From Wurfbainia villosa (lineage: Eukaryota; Streptophyta; Magnoliopsida; Zingiberales; Zingiberaceae): DNA of 64,000 nucleotides. A program made the translations under genes and the position numbers. Location: positions 91,616,800 through 91,680,799 of the forward strand of contig CM045992.1 in NCBI GenBank assembly GCA_025175895.1. Direction: 5' to 3'. The notes below the pieces were generated by a model that was not told the DNA's origin, ran no database searches, and worked only from the letters and a program-made list of their open reading frames with translations. This document shows positions 25,141 to 34,217 of the stretch, in pieces. Each line of letters starts with the position of its first letter. The stretch's first letter is position 1.

Positions 25141-25731
25141 GTGCCTTGGCGGTGTAGACACCATTAGCATGACATAGCTGATGGAAGCACCTGAAGGCTA
25201 GCGCGATGGATGAACAAGTCATGGATGACTTGGAGGGATCCGAGAGGCGTGAGGCTGATGGAGGTGGCTAGAAGGCTTAGGTCTAGGCTAAGGGTGGTCT
25301 AGCAAGTATGGGGGAACCATACTTGGGTTAAAACCTCATGGTTGAGGTGTGTCAGTCGACTGATGCCATGTGGCAGTCGACTGGACCAAGTCAACTAGGG
25401 TTTGACTGCGGGAAGTGACCTAGCGATCGCCATTGTTAAGCGGTCGGTGATGACAGCAATGATCGATCATGTGATCAGTCGACTGATGCTCGAATTTTCG
25501 GCCACATAATGGAGTCTCACTCGACTGCTGAGATGAGCAGTCGAGTGATGGCTCATCAGTCGACTGATGGTCATGATCAGTCGACTGATGGTCATGATCA
25601 GTCGACTGATGTCCTAGCCGTTGGATTTTTTCCAGCGTGGATTACACCGTTGTCTCACAGCAACAGTGTGATCAGTCGACTGATGGTCCCGATCAGTCGA
25701 CTGATCGACCTTTTCCAGCACAGGTTGAAGC

Positions 25732-25739
25732 TATATAAG
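25732..25739 (+). promoter_or_regulatory. TATA box in the G 5' LTR
   Basis: TATATAAG, about 30 bases after the last CAGTCGACTG palindrome, also present in the 3' LTR. Likely core promoter of the element. Confidence 0.6.
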
Positions 25740-26229
25740 GAGCTCGTGATGGAGGAAAAGATAGCGATTTTCTTGAGCGAAATTGAAGAGGGAAGTTGGT
25801 GCTTTCCAGTCCTTCAAAGCTAGTTCAAGGCAATCAAAGATCAAGCAATCCAAAGCTCTTGTAAAGTGTTTTTCCTTTACTTGCATTTATATTTCATATT
25901 GTATTTGCTTGTATCTACTTGATTATTGTTGTAATCATATTGTACGAGGTTTCTCCGCCTCCGGATTGTTCTGAGAAGGAGTTATTATTATAGTGGTGTG
26001 TGATTGGCATCGCTAGGGTTAAATTTAACCCGATCCATGGAGTAGGAACCGTGCGGTTCCGAACCACGTTAAATCTTCATGTCTTTGTGTGTGCTTGTCC
26101 ATTTCGTTATTGTATTATATCTATATTCCGCTGCGCTAATGAAATTATAGAGACGAACGCGATCGATTTCTGACAACTTGAGAACGACGCTATTCACCCC
26201 CCCTCTAGCCTTCCAATATTCCTAACAAG

Positions 26230-26245
26230 TGGTATCAGAGCCCGG
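26230..26245 (+). other. Primer binding site of G
   Basis: TGGTATCAGAGCCCGG, two bases after the LTR end. It is complementary to plant initiator Met tRNA. Confidence 0.9.
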
Positions 26246-26299
26246 GGCTCTTCTACGGACTAACCGCCGGGAGCTAAGACAAAAGGCTAGAGGGTGAAG

Positions 26300-27949
26300 A
26301 TGGAATTCCAAGACAAGCTTGGATGGGATATCAATACTCTACCTCCATATGATCCAGAAGATTTTCCGGCGTGGAGAACAAGAATGGAAACATTCTTGAT
26401 GATAAACATAGAGGATTGGTTCATCCTCGTTGAAGGCCTTGAACCACCTAGGGATAAGAAGGGGAATGTCCTAAAATTGAAAAAGTGGACCCAAGAGCAA
26501 CGCCAAAAGCTCAAGACTGAAATTAAGGTAACGAAACTGTTGGAAGATTTAATCCCTAATGATGTTTTGTGCAAGCTAGGGGATTACATGTATGCCAAGG
26601 AGCTATGGAGAAAATTGGCAAGATTCCATGAGGAGAGTTCATCCTCAAGTGAAAGTGAGGAATCGAAAGTTGAGATGGAGTCAACTTCCGGATCGGAGAA
26701 AGAAGAAGTAGAAGAGATGGAAGAAGCATCTACTTCTAGGATTGAGGAGGAGAGACCATCCTCTACACCGGAGCAACCTCAAGAAGAGCCTTCAACATCC
26801 GATCAAGATGAGGAAGCTCAAAATTCAACTCCGGCACCTACCACCACCCTAGGTAACTCAAACACTTTATCTTCAAATAAAAATCATATAATGTGCTTTG
26901 AGTGTAGGGAGTATGGGCATTACAAGAGCAAATGCCCAAAGAAGGTTAGGAAAGCTTCTCCGGCGCCCAAAAGTCAACAAAAGTCAAAGGATGCCGGTTC
27001 CCCAAGTCAAAAGAGCAAGGAGCATATTATATGCTTCAAGTGCCATCAAAAGGGGCATTATAGAAGTCAATGCTCTAGGGGGAGGAAAAAGACCCAAGAA
27101 GAAGCATCACAAGTAGGGGGAGCTAAGGTTAACCCTAAGGTACATTTTAGTAGTGCATCTTCTAATTTAAATGTTAAAAAGCATGCTAGGAATTTAAATT
27201 CTCCTGCAATTTATGAAAAGCATGCTAATAGGAATAAATGTTTTTTATTAGGAGCTAAAAGTGTCCATTTTAGTAATAAGGAGAAATTTGGGACTAATAT
27301 CTCTAGAAAAACCATACCTAGGGAATCTATTAAGAAAATACAAGAACATCTAGGTGTTAATCCAAAATGGACTAGGCGTATGCCAAGGAAGTCCAATGCC
27401 CAAGATTTAAATCAAAATTCTAAAATTGGGCAATTAGAATTAGAAAACCAAGCCTTGAGGTCAAGGCTTAAAAAACTTGAGAAGACCCTCAACACTATGC
27501 AAAATCATTTTAAAGGGTCTAATGGTCAAACTCCTAGGTCAAGAAGTCAAAGTCAACATCTAGGACCTAAGAGTCAAAAGTCAACCAAGGACAAGAATGG
27601 TTTGGGTCACAAACCTAAGTCCAAGATGACTTATCATAGTGTTCCATTTGACTATGGAACACTAACTAGGTCTAGGAAGACCAAGGTCAATGGGGAAATC
27701 ATCCCTAGAGTTGACCAAGGTTTGTGCCTCGTGGCCAAGGTTTTGAAGAAACCTAGGGTGGCCGCTAAGAAGGTTGTTAGGGAGGCAATCCTTAAGGTTA
27801 ACCTAGGCAAGACCAAAATGACTAAGGCTAATAAGCCTAGAAAGGTCATTAGGAAGGTATCTAGGGAGGTTATCCCTAAGGAATACCTAGTTAATTCAAT
27901 GAGCTCAAATAGATTTTGGATTCCAAAGAGCGTGATTGATTCACATTAA
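26300..27949 (+). CDS. Gag protein of the gag-only element G (intact, 549 codons)
   Basis: The start is the ATG at 26300 (MEFQDKLGWD); an upstream in-frame GTG at 26294 is not expected to start a plant protein. Residues 1-110 are a copia Gag domain (PEDFPAWRTRMETFLMINIE, KKWTQEQRQKLK). Residues about 113-175 are strongly acidic and Ser-rich. Two CCHC zinc knuckles follow near residues 198-211 (CFECREYGHYKSKC) and 243-257 (CFKCHQKGHYRSQC), which would bind RNA. A leucine heptad segment near residues 373-405 (KIGQLELENQALRSRL) looks like a coiled coil. The basic C-terminus ends FWIPKSVIDSH. No protease or other pol domain follows. This is the only long undamaged coding region in the window. Confidence 0.9.
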   Translation: MEFQDKLGWDINTLPPYDPEDFPAWRTRMETFLMINIEDWFILVEGLEPPRDKKGNVLKLKKWTQEQRQKLKTEIKVTKLLEDLIPNDVLCKLGDYMYAKELWRKLARFHEESSSSSESEESKVEMESTSGSEKEEVEEMEEASTSRIEEERPSSTPEQPQEEPSTSDQDEEAQNSTPAPTTTLGNSNTLSSNKNHIMCFECREYGHYKSKCPKKVRKASPAPKSQQKSKDAGSPSQKSKEHIICFKCHQKGHYRSQCSRGRKKTQEEASQVGGAKVNPKVHFSSASSNLNVKKHARNLNSPAIYEKHANRNKCFLLGAKSVHFSNKEKFGTNISRKTIPRESIKKIQEHLGVNPKWTRRMPRKSNAQDLNQNSKIGQLELENQALRSRLKKLEKTLNTMQNHFKGSNGQTPRSRSQSQHLGPKSQKSTKDKNGLGHKPKSKMTYHSVPFDYGTLTRSRKTKVNGEIIPRVDQGLCLVAKVLKKPRVAAKKVVREAILKVNLGKTKMTKANKPRKVIRKVSREVIPKEYLVNSMSSNRFWIPKSVIDSH

Positions 27950-30649
27950 ATGGATTAGAATGTGCCAACCATGATTGGATGAGTAGTTAACTCAACCATG
28001 GTAAAGATGGCACTTTAGGTTATTTTCAAGGTTATGGGTGCCTTGGAAAAACATTTGAGCTTTAATCCTAAAGGATTTTAGGATGTGCCAATATAGTTTT
28101 TGAAAAACATGAAAATCAATAAAAGTGGCACAATCTAGATTTAGAGGTCATAGTGTGTAACTTTGATTGTTGGCACATTTTAAAAGTTCATGTAAAAGTA
28201 ACATCAAGAGTGATACTCAAGTGTCACACAACTTGATGTCTTGTACTCACCATGCTTCATATGTTTTACCATATGTTTGCATGGAAGGAATGTCTAGGAT
28301 GGATTGCATCTCACAAAATAAGTCTTTTACCTTTGATTGTGTATTTCAACACTTAGAAAGGGTGAGATGTTAGGATTTGGAAATCATTGAATGTTAATGT
28401 TTGCAAAAAATGAAATAAAACATTAAAATACATTAACAAATACATGAATGTAAGTGTAATATCAATATATTCGATATACAAGAATAAACATGATAAAATG
28501 GATTAATTAGATGAAGAAATCGAGATTTTCAGAATTTCAGAACTGGAAATCAGATATCAGTCAACTGGTAACACTGTAGCGTGATACGATACGGTCATCA
28601 GTCGAGTGCTAGCTTCATGACTCGACTGCTTGAACATCAGTCGACTGATGGGATACATCAGTCGACTGATGGTACTGTTCACCGAGGCTGAGGGTCATCA
28701 GTCGAGTGCTCGACGAGCAGTCGAGTGATGCGCATATCAGTCGACTGATGAGCAACATCAGTCGACTGATGCTACTGTAGCACGTCACAGAAGGTTCGGC
28801 CTCTAACATATGCTCTCTAACATATCGAGCTGATGCTGCTTGATGCGGGCCTGGACCTTGAGTCAGCAGCCTCCTCCACCACCACATCCTGAAGACGATT
28901 AGATATTGATGATATTAGATTTTCTGTGGTTGTTAGTTTTTGTAGTGAGTTTGAGCATAGCCAATCTCCATTTTGAATGTAAAAGACTAAATTTTTAAGT
29001 TAAATGAAATTTGTGTTTATGAAAATCTTGTGTGTCTGGATGAGTACTTGTATTATTGTATTGCTTATAAAAGTTGATATATCATGACATGAAATCGCAT
29101 CCTATCATATACCATGTCATGTCGTTGTTTAGGGTTATTTTAGATGTCATGTGTTCTTAAAGTTCATCATATGCCATGACATCATGATCATTGGTCATGT
29201 TTTTATTTTGCCATCACTATGCCATGATCATTTCATGCATTAATTTGATTGAACATTGATTTAAGGAAAATGGCATGACTTGAAGTCTCACTTATAAGGG
29301 AATCAAGTAGAGTTGCCTAGAAAATGCATGAAACCCTAGATAAAGTAAATCAAAACCCACATCTCACATCACATTGACATGTATGTGTATTTATACACCC
29401 TAGATACATGTGAGATGCTAGGATAATAAGTTAGGTTCAAGGTGCATAGGTAGTGCATCTAGATGAACTCAAACTTATTTCAACTATCACCAAGAATCAT
29501 AAGGAAAGCTAATATACAAGTTATGTATATTTAGCCAATAAATTATGGTTCAAAATAGGTTTTCAAAAACATTTTAAAATCAATTTAGAAAACCTTGGTG
29601 AAGTCTATCTTTTGATAGCCATCATCATTGTAGAAGTTGATACAAAGTGGATCAAAAACTTTAAAGTTTTTAATAGTTTTGAACTTTGTATCAATCTCCT
29701 ATTTCAATGGTAAAAATATTTTTCCAAATTTTTCACTGATTGTATGTGTGATAAGTAATATACGTATCAAGTTTCGTGATTTTTTTGATTTACATAGAAT
29801 TACTTATGAATTTCCAAAAGTTGAGTCTGATTTTTGAAAATCAGGTTTTGATTATCACGATCATTCTGCTACAGTCTGATCGGTGATGGCAAGATTTGGA
29901 CTCATTGCGAAGATTTGTATCACTCATTTGTTGCCTCGTGCGATCATTGATGGACACATCGATTGGTAGTGACATCGTGATAGCCTGATTTCGGGGTAAC
30001 CAAAGTTGTTTAACCCGATTTCAACCACGGTTAAGGTCCCTAACCACTCCTGACCCTAGGATATGCCTTGGGAAGCATGATGAAAGGTGAAAATCCATTG
30101 GATATGGATTAGGAGAAGTGTTTAGGGTTTGTATCAATTTCAAGGTGTTAGAAAGTTTAATGTTGAATTTCTACCCTTAATTTTTGATGGCTTAGAGTTC
30201 CTATTGGCTTAGGGGCTTCCCAAGGACATTGTTGGTGCAATGGTCAAGGGGGAGCAAGCCTTTAGGGGGAGGTATCCATCTTGGGATGATGGATGTATTT
30301 TTCTCCTTGAAAAGGAAAAGTTATTGGGAAAGTATCATCAATTGGGAAAATTGATGGGTTTTTGATACCCAATTTGGAAATTGGGAGAGTAAATAGGATT
30401 GCCTCTCTTGAGTGATATATGACTTATCACTAGGAAGATGGTAGGCATCCTAGGTATTTTTGGACCAAGGGGGAGATTGTAAGATCTCATTGGGACATGA
30501 GACATTGACCTCCTTGGAGAGAAAACCTTTTTGATGTTAGTCAAAAAGGGGGAGAACATTTGGAGAGTATTTACCAATTTGGGATAATTGGTAAAGGATT
30601 TGAGTTAGTGTTCTAACTCAATCATTTGTTTAGTTTTTGTCAATCATCA
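27950..30649 (+). other. Gene-free 2.7 kb of element G between gag and 3' LTR
   Basis: No protease, integrase, RT or RNase H motif is visible in any frame, and no open frame is longer than about 90 codons. Much of it is also present, on the other strand, in H (38257-40158): the CATGACAT-rich part, the TTGATACAAAxTxxATC part and the GGGGGAG-rich end. A cluster of four CAGTCGACTG palindromes lies at 28630-28770. Being held in two delta copies, it may carry packaging or cis-acting signals (inference). Confidence 0.7.
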
Positions 30650-30662
30650 AAAATGGGGAGAT
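30650..30662 (+). other. Polypurine tract of G
   Basis: AAAATGGGGAGAT directly before the 3' LTR. Confidence 0.78.
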
Positions 30663-32146
30663 TGTTGGTGCAATCCGCCCAGGTCACGATTGACCAGGAC
30701 TCGAGTTTGACTTGAGTGATGTTTTGATGTTTCGACAAAAACATATGACAATGTAATTATCATTTGGTAAAGTCCAAGTCTTGAGTACTTGGCATGGAAA
30801 GTCCAAGTGGGACACTTGGCACATGAAAAGTCCAAGCATGGTCTTGGTATTTGAGAAGTCAACATGGGTTGGCAAGGGAAGTCCAAGCATGGGTCTTGGC
30901 ATGGAAAGTCCAAGCATGGTCTTGGCATGGAAAGTCCAACATGGGTTGGCGAGGGAAAGTCCAAGCTTGAGCCTTGGAATTTGAGAAGTCCAAGGGTTTG
31001 ATATTGGCAGCGTAAAGTCCAAGCGGGAGTCTTGGCAGCATAAGTCCAATGGTTGGCGGCGTAAAGTCCAAGCAGAGTCTTAGCGGCATAAGTCCAATGT
31101 GCTTTGGAGGTGTAGACACCGTTAGCATGACATAGCCGATGGAAGCACCTGAAGGCTAGCGCGATGGATGAACAAGTCATGGATGACTTGGAGGGATCCG
31201 AGAGGCGTGAGGCTGATGGAGGTGGCTAGAAGGCTTAGGTCTAGGCTAAGGGTGGTCTAGCAAGTATGGGGGAACCATACTTGGGTTAAAACCTCATGGT
31301 TGAGGTGTGTCAGTCGACTGATGCCATGTGGCAGTCGACTGGACCAAGTCAACTAGGGTTTGACTGCGGGAAGTGGCCTAGCAGTCGACTGCCATTGTTA
31401 GGCAGTCGACTGATCATGTGATCAGTCGACTGATGCTCGGATTTTTGGCCACAGAATGGAGTCTCACTTTCATTGCGAGACGAGCGATCGAGTGATGGCT
31501 CATCATCGGTGATGGTCATGATCATCGATCGATGTCCTAGCCGCTGGATTTTTTCGGTGTGGATTACACCATTGTCTCACAAAGAATAGTGTGATCGATC
31601 GGTGATGGTCCCGATCGATCGGTGATCGACCTTTTCGGCCAAAGCTATATAAGGAGCTCGTGATGGAGGAAAAGATAGCGATTTTCTTGAGCGAAATTGA
31701 AGAGGGAAGTTGGTTCTTTCCAGTCCTTCAAAGCTAGTTCAAGGCAATCAAAGATCAAGCAATCCAAAGCTCTTGTAAAGTGTTTTTCCTTTACTTGCAT
31801 TTGTATTTCATATTTTATTTGCTTGTATCTACTTAATTATTGTTGTAATCATATTTTACGAGGTTTCTCCGCCTCCGGATTGTTCCGAGAAGGAGTTATT
31901 ATTATAGTGGTGTGTGATTGGCATCGCTAGGGTTCGTACAAACCCGATCCGTGGAGTAGGAACCGTGCGGTTCCGAACCACGTTAAATCTTTGTGTCTTT
32001 GTGTGTGCTTGTCCATTTTGTTATTGTATTATATCTATATTCCGCTGCGCTAACGAAATTGTAGAGACGAACGCGATCGATTTCTGACAACTTGAGAACG
32101 ACGCTATTCACCCCCCCCCCCTCTAGCCGTTCCAATATTCCTAACA
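30663..32146 (+). repeat. 3' LTR of G
   Basis: 1484 bases, TGTTGGTGCAATCC to TTCCTAACA, followed by the CACAT duplication. Nearly identical to the 5' LTR except in 31380-31640, where CAGTCGACTG motifs are replaced by shorter CGATCG-like strings (see findings). Confidence 0.92.
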
Positions 32147-32151
32147 CACAT

Positions 32152-32691
32152 CTCACAACACATAAGTTAAATATGTTTGTGTACTGAGCCATGTAGATGG
32201 GTGTTTGATGTTAGGACCTTACTCTTAATTCCAGATGTAGAACAAATGCATCAACATGAATCATGGAGTATAAGTTTTCAAAATAATCAACTCTAGTCAA
32301 GACTTATTGATCATCTTATGCCAATTGAGTCAAAAAAAGTTGAACATTTGTATTAGATGAATTATGTTGAAACTATTATTTTTTAAATAAAAAAGGATAT
32401 GCTTGGACTTATAAAGGTTTTTTCTCTTTATAAACGTTTAAACATTATAAATGCACCCCTCTTTTTTTGATGTATGGAAAAAGGGGGAGAAGAGATTAAA
32501 GTTAAAACATTAAAGGGGAGAAGAGATTAAAGTTAAAATATTAAGGGGGAGAAAAAGTTTTTCAAAACTCACCTAGGGTTAAGGGGGAGGTACCCTTGAG
32601 GGGGAGGATTTGAAAAAGAAATTATTTCATGCTAACTACTTAGTTTTCCTTAACTTTGAATCGGGTTCTCATACATTAAAAAGGGGAAGAT
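32152..32691 (+). other. F untranslated tail after the G insertion, with polypurine tract
   Basis: Continues the F sequence interrupted at 24703. It is rich in GGGGGAG strings and has no coding signal. It ends with AAAAAGGGGAAGAT (32678-32691), the polypurine tract before the F 3' LTR. Confidence 0.75.
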
Positions 32692-33414
32692 TGTTGGTAT
32701 AGGGGCACCAGATAATCGAACCTAGGTTTTGATAATGGCAAAGGTTCAAAGTTAAGTCATTATTGTTAAATCATATGTTGTGTTGAGTGTGCAGGTAATG
32801 TATTAAGTTGTACTAAGGTCGACGACACCAGGAGAATCTTGGGACGAAAAACCTCGGTGGTCGGGTGACACCAGCAGAACCTCGGGGGGTCGAGGAACCT
32901 CGGTGGTGACCGGAAGCTAAGCGACATGTCCTCCGTATGAGGACAACCGTAGGCGGCGATCTGACTAGGACTTCTGGAGGAAGGTCTAGGTCGAGGTTGA
33001 ACGGTAAGGGATCGTTGAATTTTCCATTAATGAACAACTTCTATGCTAACCTTGTATTGTAGGTGAGTGATCAAGATGGCAATCGACTAGAGGTTAATGG
33101 TAGTCGACTACTGTATGACATCAGTTGACTACTGGTCAAGATGATCACTTCGAGGAGAGTCAAGATAAGATCCATCAAAAGTGGGGTGATGTGGAGGTTT
33201 GACCCAGATCTGGATCTCAATGAGATGGGATTCAAATGGCTATAAAAGGAGGAGCAATTCACCTTTTTCAATCATCTAAAAAGGCTCCCAAAGTGCTCCG
33301 ACGAATCCAAGCTCTCATCAACAATGCAACACCATCGTAACGCCGACAACACGCACAACTTTGCATTCTTAAGTCGATAGCTTCTTTCGTAGTTGTTCTT
33401 ATTCTTTTCTTGTG
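32692..33414 (+). repeat. 3' LTR of F (truncated)
   Basis: Starts TGTTGGTATAGGGGCACC, matching the start of the solo gamma LTR at 60920-61979 read on the minus strand. It has a TATAAAAGG at 33241. The match to the F 5' LTR stops at about 33414, after TTCTTTTCTTGTG. The LTR end (GATCCAACA) is not found to the right, so the LTR is truncated. Confidence 0.85.
33241..33249 (+). promoter_or_regulatory. TATA box in the F 3' LTR
   Basis: TATAAAAGG. The equivalent element is visible on the minus strand in the solo gamma LTR near 3720-3730. Confidence 0.6.
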
Positions 33415-34217
33415 CTTTAGGGTCTTTTTAGAGAAAGTAACAGAGTAATTTTAGAGTTTTTTTTTTAATTTTTTGTGGCTCGTGGACTAACCTGTCTAAT
33501 CCACAATCCGCCTTGGGTTGGATTTAAGATTTCTCAACCCATTGGGAGTGCAAGATGATTTGTCCCTCCTCGCTAAATGTTGGATTTATGACGGATCTAT
33601 CCACCCCTACCATAGGTCGGCCGGTTTGATAGCTCTACATGAGGCTAACCTATGACCAAGCCGTCCAACAAAGATGACCCACCAAAAGCCCACCCTACAA
33701 GAGTTGACTCGAGAATAAGTCAACGTGACCCAAATGTTATTCTCAACTTTGACTTGTTCGAAGCTCTATGTTTGTCAACCGCTCATCCCTTCGATTTTAA
33801 TGGGATCAACTTGTATTTATAAGTGTGAGAGGGTAGGAGATTGTCTCCATGGGAGGGTCTTATAGCTAGCGCGGCAGCAGAGTTATACCAATGAGCAAAG
33901 GTCAATCGCGGAGGGTTGCAAGCCTTTCGGAGTGTCTGTCCTCCTGCTGCACTAGTCCTGAGTTGGGCAATATGCTCCTCATGATTTACCTCTTTCGTGT
34001 TGATTATGGGACCAACTGGGCGGCAAGGGTGCTGAGGGCGAGCGAATCACCTTTTGCACTAAAGAGAGGGTAAGAGATCATAGAAAAAAGGGAGAAGAGA
34101 TGGTTGGAAAATAGGGATCATATCTCATGTCTACCTATGGCCTATTAAGCTCAGCTAATGGAACTTGACTGAATTAGAGGACTTGACCCAGCCAATCAAT
34201 AACTCCGTAGCTTGAAC
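33415..34217. other. Unassigned stretch between the two nests
   Basis: I see no LTR border, coding domain or RNA gene here. A T-rich run lies at about 33460. The sequence does not match any other part of the window by eye. It may be older intergenic DNA, or a piece of another repeat. Confidence 0.5.

Larger units (their letters stand above)
24704..26227 (+). repeat. 5' LTR of G
   Basis: 1524 bases, TGTTGGTGCAATC to TTCCTAACA. The first third has a degenerate repeat built on AAGTCCAAG...CTTGGCATGG (24810-25140). The middle has about eight CAGTCGACTG palindromes (25351-25700), followed by a TATA box and the CACCCCCCCTCTAGCC end. Confidence 0.92.
24704..32146 (+). mobile_element. Delta-family gag-only LTR retrotransposon, copy G (complete)
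   Basis: Complete 7443-base element with two LTRs (24704-26227 and 30663-32146), a perfect CACAT duplication (24699-24703 and 32147-32151), primer binding site and polypurine tract. Inside it has an undamaged gag of 549 codons and about 2.7 kb without any pol domain. This is the layout described in plants as terminal-repeat retrotransposons with only a GAG domain (TR-GAG). It must use reverse transcriptase and integrase from another element; related SIRE-like elements such as F are candidates (inference). The LTRs are nearly identical over their first 700 bases, so insertion is recent. Confidence 0.92.
17492..33414 (+). mobile_element. Gamma-family SIRE/Maximus-like copia retrotransposon, copy F
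   Basis: Plus-strand element with the 3' part of its 5' LTR (to 19201), primer binding site, gag, pol to 24570, an untranslated tail split by element G, a polypurine tract (32678-32691) and the first 720 bases of a 3' LTR. Protease of the WMLDSGCS type and the RTPQQNGLVEHKNR integrase block place it near the SIRE/Maximus lineage. Inserted in it are B (in the 5' LTR), a solo mu LTR (in the 5' LTR) and G (in the tail), so it is the oldest layer of the left nest. Confidence 0.88.

Noticed and set aside
26294..26299. GTG as the start of the G gag
   Set aside because: Plant translation starts at ATG, and an ATG lies two codons downstream at 26300, with the Gag N-terminus following.
32152..32691. 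Env-like gene in the tail of the SIRE-like element F
   Set aside because: SIRE elements can carry an env-like frame after pol, but no long open frame or membrane segment is visible in 24571-24703 or 32152-32691.
33891..34073. 60-codon open frame in the unassigned stretch as a possible host gene
   Set aside because: Short, no recognised motif, no sign of introns or neighbouring exons. A chance frame is the simpler reading.
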